A stretch of DNA of 64,000 nucleotides from Streptomyces sp. NBC_00663 (GTDB lineage: Bacteria > Actinomycetota > Actinomycetes > Streptomycetales > Streptomycetaceae). The notes beneath the pieces were generated by a model, which saw only the letters and a list, made by a program, of their open reading frames with translations, searched no databases and had not been told where the DNA came from. Shown here in pieces: positions 40,590 through 49,629 of the stretch; position 1 is the stretch's first letter, and each line of letters starts with the position of its first letter. A program made the position numbers and the translations under genes. Where the stretch lies: NCBI RefSeq assembly GCF_036226885.1, contig NZ_CP109027.1, positions 3,534,001-3,598,000 of the forward strand. The letters are read 5' to 3'.

Positions 40590-43500
40590 ATGCGGGACAG
40601 CCATCGGGTGGAGGCCGAGCGGCTGGTGGTGCGGGCCGTGGAGGAGGAGGTGCGGCGGTCGGGCGGGCGCATCGACGGGGGTGTGCTGCTGTCACGGGCG
40701 CGCGGTGCACTGGACGCCATGGCCGAGACGGCCACCGAGGAGTACGAGGCGTACACGCGCGCGCTGGACGAGGCGGCGGCCGGGCAACTGACGTTCGGGC
40801 AGCGGTACGCGAAGGAGGGTGGCGGAACTCCGTTGCTGGTGGCCGGGGTTGCCGCGACGGCCGCTGTCGTCGCCGACCTGGTGCTGGGGACCGGCGCGGG
40901 GACGGCCCTCGGTGCCGGGGTGACCGTCGGGGTCGTGGGGGCCGCGGCGACCGTGGTGAAGGTCGCCGGGTCGCATCTGCCGGCCGCGCATCACCAGGCG
41001 GGCGCGGCGAGCCAGCCGGGCGGGCCCGAGCAGCTCAGGCTGTCGTGGCTGACCGCTCTTGAGGTGCGGGGCATCAGGCCGTTCCTGGACCAGCAGCGGG
41101 TGCGGATCGCGTCGACCGGGCCGAAGAAGACGGGGCCGCGGCTGAAGGGCGCCGACAAGAGCGCGGCGGCGCGTGGCAGGAACGTGTTGGAGCAGTCGTT
41201 CGGTCAACTCCCCGAGCCGGCCGCCGCGTTCGCGGGCCGACGGCAGGAGGTGGGCCGGATCAGGCAGTGGGTGCAGTCGGCGCGGGCGAGCACGGAGACG
41301 CGGCCGACGGTGGTGGTGCTGCACGGCCCGTCCGGCAGCGGTCGTTCGACGCTCGCGCTGCACGCCGCGCACGATCTGCGGGACCACTTCCGGGGCGCGT
41401 GCGTGGTGGATCTGCGCGGCGACAGCCCGGAGGAGCCGCCGCTGCCCACCCGGGACGCGCTGCTGCATCTGCTGAACCGGCTCGGCGCGCCCCGCGAGCA
41501 GCTGCTGTTCCGGGAGCGTTCCTCCCCCGACCAGCAGGTCAAGCGGCTGAGCGAGCTGTACCACCAGCATCTGACGGGTCTGCCGGTGACGGTCGTCCTG
41601 GACGACGCCTCGGACCCCGAGCAGGTCCGCACGCTCGTCCCCGAGCGGTCCGACAGCCTGGTCCTGGTCACCAGCCGGGTCCCGCTGAAGCTGCCCGCCG
41701 ACCTTCCGGCCTGGGTGCACCACCTCCCGGTGGAGGCGCTGGATCCGGCGGGCGCGGAGGAACTGCTCGGCGCGACGGCGCAGGACACATCGGGTCCGTA
41801 CGACGCCGAGTCCGTCGACCGGATCAGGGAGCTGTGCGGCGGTCTGCCGCTCGCGCTGCGCATCGCGGGCTCGTCCCTCGGCCCGCGTTCACCGCGCCAA
41901 CTGGCCTCGGACCTGGGCGCGTACGGCCCGGTGGAGCCGACCGAGCGGGTGCTGTGGCTGCGCTACACCGACCAGTCGGAACCGGCCCGCCGACTGCTGC
42001 GCCGTCTGGCGCTGGCGGGCCGGGCGTCCCTGGGCGCGGCAGCGGCCGCGGCGCTGCTGGCCACGGACCAGGCGGAGGCGACCCGGCAGCTCGTCGCGCT
42101 CTCCCGCGCGGGCCTGCTCGACCATGTCCGCGGCGACCGCTACCGCCTGCACGACCTGGTCCGCGCCTTCGCCCAGGCCCGTCTCCTCGACGAGGAGGAA
42201 CCGGCGGAGCGTACGGCGGCGCAGGAACGTCTCATCGTGAACTACGCCGAGCTGGCCGACTCGGTGCTGCGCCTGGTCGACGGCAACATGTCGACCCGTT
42301 CGGACCGTTTCAGCCCGCACGGCTTCACCTCGCTGGACGAGGCGCTGCGCTGGCTGGACGACGAGTCGAGCTTCATCACCTCGACGCTGCGGCACGCGGA
42401 GGGCGTGAACCAGGCGGCGGTGCTGAACCTTCTCGGCGCGCTGTGCGACTACTGCCTGCTGCGCGGTGATCTCTACCGCCTGGGTGAGATCAGCGAGCTG
42501 GCGCAGGCCGTCGACCAGGGGCTGCTGGTCCGCTCGGTGCAGTGGCGCACGGGTATCGCGGCCCGCCAGCTGGGCGAGCTGGACAAGGCGCGCACGACGC
42601 TGACCTCGGTGGTCGACCTGTACATGGAGGCCCATCACGACGCGGGCGCGGCCCGGGCGCTCTGCTCCCTCGGCATCACCCTCCACCACCAGGGCAACCT
42701 GACGGAGGCGGCGGCCAAGCTGCACGAGGCCCTGGACCTCCAGGCGGCCCCGGAACTGGCGACGGACCGGGCCTGGACGATGCACGCGCTGGCGGCGGTG
42801 GAACGCGACCGGGCCCATCTGACCGAGGCCATGGACCTGCTCACCCAGTCCCTGGTGCTGCATCACGCGGGCGAGTCCGTGCACGGCGAGGCCTGGGCCC
42901 ACTTCCAGCTCGGCCAGCTGGGGCTGCGCATGGGCGACGTACCCAGAGCCGAGGAGGAACTGCGCACGGCCCTGGATCTCTACGGCCGCACCCGCGACGC
43001 CCGCGGCGAGGCCTGGGCCCTGACGCAGCTGGCCCGCGCCCGGCTCGTCGCCGGCGACCCCTCCGTCGCCGTGGACGGCCTGCGCCAGGCGGCGTCCCGG
43101 CACCGCGACAACGAGGACGCGCGCGGTGAGGCCTGGTCCGTCTACTACCTGGGCCAGGCACTGGAGGAGACCGGCAACCTGGACCTGGCGGTCCGCGAGC
43201 TGGAACGTTCCCGGACGATGTTCTCCCGCATCCGCGACGTGTACGGCCTGGCCTGCGCCCGCCACCACTCGGCGCGGGTCACGAGGGACCAGCGAGCGGC
43301 GCAGACGGGCTCCCTGCGCAACTCGGGTTTCGCGCGGCAATTGCTGGTCGACGCCCGCGCCGACTTCCAGCGCATCGGTGTCGCGCACGGCGAGGCGTGG
43401 ACCTGCCTGGAGCTGGCCGTGGTGGACGCGGGCAACGCCCGTACCCCGCAGGCGCTCGCCCTGTGCGACGAGGCGATCGGCCTGTTCACCTCGTACGGCG

Positions 43501-43790
43501 ACCGCCGCGGCGAGGACTGGGCCCGCTTCCTGCGCTGCACCCTGCTCCCCTACGCGGCCCCGGGCGGCATGGAGATCGGCACGGCGGTCGCGCAGGAGGA
43601 GCTGTCCCAGTTGTCCCGGGGCGGCCATCCGTCCCGGGACGAGAAGCTCGACGACTACATCGAGGCGTATCTGCTTCTGCTGGAGCGGGGGGTGAGCCTG
43701 GAGTCCGGCTGGCAGGCATGGCGGCTCGGGATGGTCCCGAACCGGCATGCGCGGGAGGTCATGGGGGTGGCGGTGGCGGCCAGGAACTGA
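40590..43790 (+). CDS. STAND (NB-ARC) ATPase with TPR repeats, no DNA-binding domain
   Basis: 1066 residues; ATG 40590 has GGAGGGGGAC upstream. Residues ~70-135 include hydrophobic Ala/Val/Gly stretches that could enter a membrane. Walker A HGPSGSGRSTLALH near residue 246, Walker B TVVLDDASD near 334, and GLPLALRIAGSSL (GxP motif) near 430. From ~600 on there are many TPR helices with the recurring phrase ARGEAW or HGEAW (five or more copies). It resembles AfsR-like regulators but lacks the SARP/OmpR DNA-binding domain. Ligand-sensing switch; effector partner not evident. Confidence 0.85.
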   Translation: MRDSHRVEAERLVVRAVEEEVRRSGGRIDGGVLLSRARGALDAMAETATEEYEAYTRALDEAAAGQLTFGQRYAKEGGGTPLLVAGVAATAAVVADLVLGTGAGTALGAGVTVGVVGAAATVVKVAGSHLPAAHHQAGAASQPGGPEQLRLSWLTALEVRGIRPFLDQQRVRIASTGPKKTGPRLKGADKSAAARGRNVLEQSFGQLPEPAAAFAGRRQEVGRIRQWVQSARASTETRPTVVVLHGPSGSGRSTLALHAAHDLRDHFRGACVVDLRGDSPEEPPLPTRDALLHLLNRLGAPREQLLFRERSSPDQQVKRLSELYHQHLTGLPVTVVLDDASDPEQVRTLVPERSDSLVLVTSRVPLKLPADLPAWVHHLPVEALDPAGAEELLGATAQDTSGPYDAESVDRIRELCGGLPLALRIAGSSLGPRSPRQLASDLGAYGPVEPTERVLWLRYTDQSEPARRLLRRLALAGRASLGAAAAAALLATDQAEATRQLVALSRAGLLDHVRGDRYRLHDLVRAFAQARLLDEEEPAERTAAQERLIVNYAELADSVLRLVDGNMSTRSDRFSPHGFTSLDEALRWLDDESSFITSTLRHAEGVNQAAVLNLLGALCDYCLLRGDLYRLGEISELAQAVDQGLLVRSVQWRTGIAARQLGELDKARTTLTSVVDLYMEAHHDAGAARALCSLGITLHHQGNLTEAAAKLHEALDLQAAPELATDRAWTMHALAAVERDRAHLTEAMDLLTQSLVLHHAGESVHGEAWAHFQLGQLGLRMGDVPRAEEELRTALDLYGRTRDARGEAWALTQLARARLVAGDPSVAVDGLRQAASRHRDNEDARGEAWSVYYLGQALEETGNLDLAVRELERSRTMFSRIRDVYGLACARHHSARVTRDQRAAQTGSLRNSGFARQLLVDARADFQRIGVAHGEAWTCLELAVVDAGNARTPQALALCDEAIGLFTSYGDRRGEDWARFLRCTLLPYAAPGGMEIGTAVAQEELSQLSRGGHPSRDEKLDDYIEAYLLLLERGVSLESGWQAWRLGMVPNRHAREVMGVAVAARN

Positions 43791-43818
43791 TCGCCACCGG
43801 GCCTGACCGTGACCGTGG

Positions 43819-44058
43819 TCAGCCCTGGGCGGGCTTGGCCGGGGCCGTCTCGGACGCGGTCTCGGCCCCCGGGTCCGGGGTCTCCTTGAAGTCGACCTTC
43901 CTCAGCTGCCGGCTCATCGACTTCATCAGGCCCCACACCGCCAGGGCCATCACCGCGAAGACGATGAAGCCGAGGATGCCGGGGGTGACCTTGTTCTCGT
44001 CCACCTCCTTGGCGAGGGGGGCGAGATGCGTCATTGCCAGGCTCACGCTTGCGCTCAT
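43819..44058 (-). CDS. Small single-pass membrane protein next to mca
   Basis: 79 residues from ATG 44058 (or 82 from ATG 44067, overlapping mca). One membrane helix (ILGFIVFAVMALAVWGLM), then a basic patch MKSMSRQLRKVDFKE and an acidic/Pro tail. It directly follows mca (1-bp gap) and is co-transcribed. A small helix protein in this position is what I recall from other Streptomyces; function unknown. Confidence 0.8.
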   Translation of the reverse strand: MSASVSLAMTHLAPLAKEVDENKVTPGILGFIVFAVMALAVWGLMKSMSRQLRKVDFKETPDPGAETASETAPAKPAQG

Positions 44059-44059
44059 G

Positions 44060-44941
44060 TCAGGCATTGTCCCGGATGCCCGCGAAGAGGTCGTCCTCGG
44101 GGAGGGAGGTATCGACTAGGGACTTCGCGAGCTCGTACTCCTCCGTCGGCCAGACCTCCTTCTGGACCTCCATCGGGACCTTGAACCAACCGCCGTCGGG
44201 GTCGATCTGCGTGGCGTGCGCGATCAGCGCCTTGTCGCGGATCTCGTAGAACTCGGCGCACGGGATGTGCGTGGTCAGCGTGCGCTCGGCGCGCTCGATC
44301 TCGCTCCAGCGCTTGAGCCACTCCCCGTACGGCGACTCCAGGCCGCGGTCCAGCATCGCCTGGTGCAGCGCCTCGGTGCGCGGGCGGTTGAAGCCCTGGT
44401 TGTAGTAGAGCTTCTGCGCCTGGTAGGCGGGGCCGAACTCGGCCTCCGGGTACTTCTCGGTGTCCGCCGCCCCTTCGAACGCCACCATCGAGATCTTGTG
44501 GGTCATGATGTGGTCGGGGTGCGGGTAGCCACCGTTTTCGTCGTACGTGGTGATCACCTGGGGACGGAACGCGCGGATCTTCCGCACCAGCTCGCCGGCC
44601 GCCTTGTCGACGTCCTCGAGGGCGAAGCAGCCCTCGGGGAGCGGCGGCAGCGGGTCGCCCTCGGGCAGACCGGAGTCGACGAAGCCGAGCCACTCCTGCT
44701 TCACACCGAGGATCTCGCGGGCCTCGTCCATCTCCCTCTTGCGTACCTCGTGGATGTGCTCCTCGATGTAGCTGTCACCCTGTAGCTTCGGATTGAGGAT
44801 GGAGCCGCGCTCCCCTCCCGTGCAGGTCACGACCAGCACGTCCACCCCCTCGGACACGTACTTCGCCATGGTGGCCGCGCCCTTGCTCGACTCGTCGTCG
44901 GGGTGCGCGTGAACGGCCATCAGTCGCAGCTGGTCAGTCAA
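44060..44941 (-). CDS. mca: Mycothiol S-conjugate amidase
   Basis: 293 residues of the PIG-L/LmbE zinc amidase family. Zinc and catalytic motifs: HAHPDDES (His13, Asp16 region) and GYPHPDHIMTH. Lys20 in ESSKGAAT distinguishes Mca from the paralogue MshB, which has Ser there. Mca cleaves mycothiol-toxin conjugates to a mercapturic acid for export plus GlcN-Ins, and is confined to actinobacteria that make mycothiol. It is divergent from the DUF4307 gene with 138 bp between. Confidence 0.95.
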   Translation of the reverse strand: MTDQLRLMAVHAHPDDESSKGAATMAKYVSEGVDVLVVTCTGGERGSILNPKLQGDSYIEEHIHEVRKREMDEAREILGVKQEWLGFVDSGLPEGDPLPPLPEGCFALEDVDKAAGELVRKIRAFRPQVITTYDENGGYPHPDHIMTHKISMVAFEGAADTEKYPEAEFGPAYQAQKLYYNQGFNRPRTEALHQAMLDRGLESPYGEWLKRWSEIERAERTLTTHIPCAEFYEIRDKALIAHATQIDPDGGWFKVPMEVQKEVWPTEEYELAKSLVDTSLPEDDLFAGIRDNA

Positions 44942-45079
44942 GACTCAATCCTCAGTAAGTCGGCGCCCCGGTGTCTTCGGGTGCGATCGGCGCTTCTATA
45001 GTGACCGAATCGGAGGGCGAATAATTCCGGGGTCGGGACGAGGCCCGGTATCCGTCCGGTTTCTGCCGAGAGGACGATC

Positions 45080-45478
45080 ATGAGCGCGTCGACCACGCGA
45101 CTGCCCGAGGGCCGTTACGGCCGTTCCTCGGACGAGCGCGCCGACCACAAGGTCAGGATCGCCGCCGTCGTCCTCGGGGCCCTGCTGGTCGCGATGATGG
45201 GTTATTTCGCCTGGCACTACGTCGTCAAGAACGAGATCAGCGCCGAAGTGATCACCTTCGAGCCGCAGCAGGACGCGGTGCAGGTGCATCTGGAGGTCCG
45301 CAAGGACGCCGGCGCCAGCGGCTACTGCACGATCCGCTCCCAGGCGGAGAACGGCGCCGAGGTCGGCCGGGCCGACTTCCGCTTCTCCGGGGACGCCACC
45401 CGCATCGACAAGGTCGTCACGCTCCGTACGACGTCGCAGGGCACCACCGCCGAGCTCCTGGGCTGTCACGCCGACTGA
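45080..45478 (+). CDS. DUF4307 membrane protein
   Basis: 132 residues; ATG preceded by GAGAGGACG. One membrane helix (IAAVVLGALLVAMMGYFAWH) and an exported beta-rich domain (VITFEPQQDAVQVHLEVRKD) with Cys in SGYCTIRSQ and in LGCHAD, probably a disulfide. DUF4307 is an actinobacterial family of unknown function commonly next to mca and greA. Gene order, not sequence, links it to thiol metabolism. Confidence 0.88.
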   Translation: MSASTTRLPEGRYGRSSDERADHKVRIAAVVLGALLVAMMGYFAWHYVVKNEISAEVITFEPQQDAVQVHLEVRKDAGASGYCTIRSQAENGAEVGRADFRFSGDATRIDKVVTLRTTSQGTTAELLGCHAD

Positions 45479-45646
45479 GTTCATCTGCATTACGTACTGG
45501 CTGACCTGCGTTGACGTGAATCTGGTGGGTTATGTCCTCCCCCTTGGGCCGTTGAATTGTTAGGCTCGTGGTTTCGCCCATCCGTGAAGGAACATTCTTC
45601 TGGGTAGGGCGATGCTTTGTATTCCCAGTACCTACGAGGAGCACCT

Positions 45647-46147
45647 GTGACCCAGACCAGCGAAGACGTCACCTGGCTTACGCAGGAGGCGTACACCAAG
45701 CTCAAGGAAGAGCTGGCGTACCTGTCTGGTCCCGCGCGCGAGGAAGTCACCGCGAAGATCGCGGCCGCGCGCGAGGAGGGCGACCTGCGCGAGAACGGCG
45801 GGTACCACGCGGCCAAGGAAGAGCAGGGCAAGCAGGAGCTCCGCATCCGCCAGCTGACCCAGCTCCTGGAGAAGGCCAAGGTCGGCGAGGCCCCGGCGTC
45901 CGCCGACGGCACGGTCGCGCCCGGCATGGTCGTCACGATCGCCTTCGACGGCGACAAGGACGACACGATGACCTTCCTGCTCGCCTCCCGCGAGTACGCC
46001 AGCTCCGACATCGAGACCTACTCGCCGCAGTCCCCGCTGGGCTCCGGCGTGATCGGCCACAAGGTCGGCGAGGAAGCGGAGTACGAGCTGCCCAACGGCA
46101 AGAAGGCGTCCGTGACGATCCTCACGGCCGAGCCCTACAGCGGCTGA
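45647..46147 (+). CDS. greA: Transcription elongation factor GreA
   Basis: 166 residues. GTG 45647 has GAGGAG just upstream; a longer frame exists without one. N-terminal coiled coil with the acidic tip DLRENGGYHAAKEEQ that enters the RNA polymerase secondary channel, and a C-terminal FKBP-like domain ending SPLGSGVIGHKVGEEAEYEL. It restarts backtracked polymerase by stimulating transcript cleavage. A terminator hairpin follows. Confidence 0.96.
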   Translation: MTQTSEDVTWLTQEAYTKLKEELAYLSGPAREEVTAKIAAAREEGDLRENGGYHAAKEEQGKQELRIRQLTQLLEKAKVGEAPASADGTVAPGMVVTIAFDGDKDDTMTFLLASREYASSDIETYSPQSPLGSGVIGHKVGEEAEYELPNGKKASVTILTAEPYSG

Positions 46148-46168
46148 GCCGTTCTCTTCCGCTTCGAC

Positions 46169-46200
46169 GAGCCCCCGGCGCCTCCCGGCACCGGGGGCTC
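46169..46200 (+). terminator. Bidirectional hairpin between greA and the ABC permease
   Basis: Perfect 10-bp stem GAGCCCCCGG / CCGGGGGCTC with a 12-base loop between two convergent genes. No T-run, as usual in Streptomyces; probably serves both strands. Confidence 0.8.
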
Positions 46201-46216
46201 TGTCATGCCGTCTCGG

Positions 46217-47074
46217 TCATGCCGTCGCCGAGCGGTACTTCCTGACCGACAGGGTCCTGAACACCACGATGATCAGGACCGAGTAGATCAGCGAGGCCCA
46301 TACCGAGTGCTGCATCGGCCAGGCCTCGGAGGTCGAGACCCCCGGGTTGCCGAAGAGCTCCCGGGACGCCTGGACCGTCGCGCTGAACGGGTTCCAGTCG
46401 GCGACGTGGCGCAGCCACGGCGTCATATGGCTGGTGTCCACGAACGCGTTCGAGATGAACGTGACCGGGAAGAGCCAGATCAGCCCGCTGGACGTGGCCG
46501 CCTCGGGGGTGCGGACGGACATGCCGATCAGGGCGCCGATCCAGGTGAACGCGTACCCGAGCAGGAGCAGCAGCCCGAAGGCGCCCAGCACCTTGCCGAT
46601 GTTGGTGTCCGCGTCCGACCCGACTCGCCAGCCGACCAGGAGGGCGACCACCGCGAGGACTATCAGGGTGAGCGCGGTCTGCACGAGGTCGGCGAACGTA
46701 CGCCCGGTGAGCACGGCGCCCCTGGCCATGGGCAGCGAACGGAAGCGGTCGATGAGCCCCTTGTGCATGTCGTCGGCGATGCCCGCGCCGGAGCTGGCGG
46801 TGGCGAAGGTGACGGTCTGCGCGAAGATGCCGGCCATCAGGAAGTTCTTGTAGTCGACGGCGCTGGTGCTGCCGCCGATCTGCATGGAACCGCCGAAGAC
46901 GTAGGTGAAGAGCACCACGAACATGATGGGCTGGATCAGCCCGTAGATGATCATCTCCGGGATCCGGGACATCCGGATCAGATTGCGTTTCGCGACGACC
47001 ATGGAGTCCCGGACGGACTGGCTGACCGGGTTGCCGGCCGGTGCGACGCGTGCGGTGTCGGTGACAGCACTCAT
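46217..47074 (-). CDS. ABC-2 type exporter permease (DrrB-like)
   Basis: 285 residues, six membrane helices. ABC-2 permease features: MSRIPEMIIYGLIQPIMFVV, then SMQIGGSTSAVDYKNFLMAG, and the late loop FVDTSHMTPWLRHVADWNPF. Its ATG overlaps the ATPase stop by 4 bases. The pair belongs to the daunorubicin-resistance (DrrAB) type of drug or lipid exporters. The substrate is unknown. Confidence 0.92.
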   Translation of the reverse strand: MSAVTDTARVAPAGNPVSQSVRDSMVVAKRNLIRMSRIPEMIIYGLIQPIMFVVLFTYVFGGSMQIGGSTSAVDYKNFLMAGIFAQTVTFATASSGAGIADDMHKGLIDRFRSLPMARGAVLTGRTFADLVQTALTLIVLAVVALLVGWRVGSDADTNIGKVLGAFGLLLLLGYAFTWIGALIGMSVRTPEAATSSGLIWLFPVTFISNAFVDTSHMTPWLRHVADWNPFSATVQASRELFGNPGVSTSEAWPMQHSVWASLIYSVLIIVVFRTLSVRKYRSATA

Positions 47075-48099
47075 TGGTTGGCGGCCTCCTTGCCGCTGGC
47101 GTTGCCGCTCTCTCCGGCGCTCCCCTTGGCGCTCTCCTCGCCGTTCGCCTCTTCCTTCTCCTCGGCGACATGGCCGGTCAGGGAGAGGAACACGTCGTCG
47201 AGGGTGGGGCGGCGCAGGCCGATGTCGTCGATCTCGATGCCACGGGTGTCGAGTTCGCGGATGACCTCGGCGAGCAGCTTGGCGCCGCCGGTGACGGGGA
47301 CGGTGAGCTTGCGGGTGTGCTCCTCGACCGTGGTGTCCCCCTTGCCGAAGCCGCGCAGGACCTCGGAGGCGGTCCGTATGTCCTCGCGCTCATGGACGAC
47401 GACCTCGACGCGCTCGCCGCCGGTGCGGGCTTTGAGCTGGTCGGAGGTGCCCTGGGCGATGAGACGGCCGTGGTCGACGACGGCGATGTCATGGGCGAGG
47501 TGGTCGGCCTCTTCGAGGTACTGCGTGGTCAGCAGCAGGGTGGTGCCGCCGGAGACGAGTCGCTTGATGACGTCCCACAGCAGCTGGCGGTTGCGCGGGT
47601 CGAGGCCGGTCGTCGGTTCGTCCATGAACATCACGGGCGGGGAGACGACCAGGGCGGCGGCGAGGTCGAGGCGGCGGCGCATACCGCCGGAGTAGGTCTT
47701 GGTGGGGCGGTCGGCGGCGTCGGTGAGGTCGAACTGCTCCAGCAGCTCGACCGCCCGGGCCTTCGCCGCCTTCGCCCTCATCTGGTACAGCTGGCCGACC
47801 ATCTGGAGGTTCTCGCGGCCGGTCAGATACTCGTCGACCGCCGCGAACTGGCCGGAGAGCCCGATGGAACGGCGTACGGCGTCGGGGTGCTTGAGGACGT
47901 CGATGCCCGCGACGACCGCCGAGCCGCTGTCGGGCCGCAGCAGGGTTGTCAGGCAGCGGACGGTCGTCGTCTTGCCCGCGCCGTTCGGCCCGAGCAGGCC
48001 CAGGACGGTGCCTTCCGGCACGTCGAGGTCCACGCCGTCCAGAGCCCTTACGTCACCGAAGGTCTTCACCAGGCCTTCGGCATAGATGGCGCCTGGCAT
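47071..48099 (-). CDS. ABC exporter ATP-binding protein (DrrA-like)
   Basis: 342 residues from ATG 48099, preceded by GGAG; a GTG four codons earlier is possible. Walker A LGPNGAGKTTTV, signature TYSGGMRRRLDLA, Walker B PPVMFMDEPTTGLDP, and the DrrA-type C-terminal region RRPTLDDVFLSLTGH. A Glu/Gly/Ser-rich tail follows. It energises the overlapping ABC-2 permease. A palindrome 88 bp upstream is a likely operator. Confidence 0.94.
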   Translation of the reverse strand: MPGAIYAEGLVKTFGDVRALDGVDLDVPEGTVLGLLGPNGAGKTTTVRCLTTLLRPDSGSAVVAGIDVLKHPDAVRRSIGLSGQFAAVDEYLTGRENLQMVGQLYQMRAKAAKARAVELLEQFDLTDAADRPTKTYSGGMRRRLDLAAALVVSPPVMFMDEPTTGLDPRNRQLLWDVIKRLVSGGTTLLLTTQYLEEADHLAHDIAVVDHGRLIAQGTSDQLKARTGGERVEVVVHEREDIRTASEVLRGFGKGDTTVEEHTRKLTVPVTGGAKLLAEVIRELDTRGIEIDDIGLRRPTLDDVFLSLTGHVAEEKEEANGEESAKGSAGESGNASGKEAANQ

Positions 48100-48186
48100 A
48101 TGAGTCTCCACGTCGTCGGGGATTCTTCGAGAAGCCTAGGTTTGCGCTGGTTCTGCCGCCTGTCCTTTTCTCGAGACACACCATAA

Positions 48187-48200
48187 CGCGATGTATCGCG
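48187..48200. promoter_or_regulatory. Palindrome upstream of the ABC exporter
   Basis: CGCGAT-GT-ATCGCG, a perfect 14-bp dyad 88 bp before the ATPase start. Dyads with ATGTATCGCG-like halves are typical of PadR-type repressors, which often control DrrAB exporters. No PadR gene is adjacent, so a distant regulator is implied; assignment is from memory. Confidence 0.5.
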
Positions 48201-48245
48201 AGTCTCAATGGACTTTCCCGAAAGGGTGAATCCAAGCCGCTGACC

Positions 48246-49484
48246 TCAGTCGATGACCGTGTAGCCCGCGTTCCGCAGGGCCTGGCCGACCTCGGCGCAG
48301 TGCTCGGGGCCCTTTGTCTCCAGGTGCAGCTCGACCTCCGCCTCGGTGAGCCCGAGCCGTGGGTCGGTCCGCACATGGCTCACGTCGAGCACGTTAGCGT
48401 CGACCACTGACAACACCCCGAGAAGCGTGGCGAGAGCGCCCGGCCGGTCCGTGAGCCGCAGCCGTACGGCCAGATAGCGGCCCTGCGCCGCCATGCCGTG
48501 CCGCAGGACCCGTTGCAACAGCACCGGGTCGACATTGCCGCCGGACAGCACGGCGACGACCGGCCCCTCGAAGGCGCCGGGGTCGCTCAGCAGCGCCGCG
48601 ACGGGGCTCGCGCCGGCCGGCTCGACGACCAGCTTGGCCCGCTCCAGGCTCAGCAGCAGCGCCGCGGACAGCTCGTCCTCGCTGACCGTGCGCACCTCGT
48701 CGACCAGTTCGCCGACGATCTCGAACGGCACGTCGCCGGGCCGCCCGACCTTCATGCCGTCGGCCATCGTCGCCGGGTTCTCGATCGACACCGGCCGCCC
48801 GGCCGCGAGCGAGGGCGGATACGCCGCCGCGCCCGCCGCCTGGACGCCGACGATCCGCACGTCGGGCCGCAGCGACTTCACCGCGATCGCGACACCGGCC
48901 GCGAGACCGCCGCCGCCGATCCCGAGGACGATCGTGCGCACCTCCGGGCACTGCTCCAGGATCTCCAGGCCGACCGTGCCCTGGCCCGCGATGACGTCGG
49001 GGTGGTCGAAGGGATGGATGAACACCGCGCCGGTCTGCTCCGCGTACTCCTGCGCGGCGGCCAGCGTCTCGTCGACCACCTGCCCGTGCAGCCTCACCTC
49101 GGCGCCGTACTCCCGGGTCGCGCTGATCTTCGGCAGTGGAGCGCCCATCGGCATGAACACCGTCGACCGCACGCCCAGCAGCGCCGACGCCAGCGCGACG
49201 CCCTGCGCGTGGTTGCCCGCGCTCGCGGCGACGACCCCGGCGGCCCGCTCCTCGGGCAGCAGCCCGGCGATCCGGACGTAGGCGCCGCGCAGCTTGAACG
49301 ACCCGGTGCGCTGGAGGTTCTCGCACTTGAAGTGCACCGGCGCGCCGACCAGCTGGGAGAGGTGCCGACTGCCCTCCATCGCGGTCACCCGTGCCACTCC
49401 CGTGAGCATCTTCTGGGCGCCCCTCACATCGTCGAGGGTGACGGGCCGCAGGGAGTGCAAGGAGTCAGCCGTGCCGTAGCTCAT
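48246..49484 (-). CDS. ilvA: Threonine ammonia-lyase with ACT domain
   Basis: 412 residues from ATG 49484. PLP Lys in RTGSFKLRGAY, glycine loop SAGNHAQGVALA, IGGGGLAAGVA, and SGGNVDP near the end of the catalytic domain. Residues ~330-412 form a single ACT domain (LRLTDRPGALATLLGVL), giving allosteric control. It converts threonine to 2-oxobutyrate plus ammonia, feeding isoleucine synthesis or catabolism. It is divergent from the MarR gene across 145 bp. Confidence 0.94.
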   Translation of the reverse strand: MSYGTADSLHSLRPVTLDDVRGAQKMLTGVARVTAMEGSRHLSQLVGAPVHFKCENLQRTGSFKLRGAYVRIAGLLPEERAAGVVAASAGNHAQGVALASALLGVRSTVFMPMGAPLPKISATREYGAEVRLHGQVVDETLAAAQEYAEQTGAVFIHPFDHPDVIAGQGTVGLEILEQCPEVRTIVLGIGGGGLAAGVAIAVKSLRPDVRIVGVQAAGAAAYPPSLAAGRPVSIENPATMADGMKVGRPGDVPFEIVGELVDEVRTVSEDELSAALLLSLERAKLVVEPAGASPVAALLSDPGAFEGPVVAVLSGGNVDPVLLQRVLRHGMAAQGRYLAVRLRLTDRPGALATLLGVLSVVDANVLDVSHVRTDPRLGLTEAEVELHLETKGPEHCAEVGQALRNAGYTVID

Positions 49485-49629
49485 GACACAAGCATCGCAG
49501 TTCACAGGCGCAAGCGGCCGCTGTGACCAACCTCCGAGACCGGTTTGCGCAGCGCCGGTACGGCCCGCCTTCCGGCCGCGTACCCTGTCCCCCAACCCAG
49601 CACCCCTTATCTGAAGTGAGCCCCCGGCC

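Noticed and set aside
43799..43831. Imperfect GGGC-TGACC hairpin between the STAND gene and the small membrane gene
   Set aside because: It has a bulge and overlaps the stop of the small gene; possible shared terminator but not strong enough to list.
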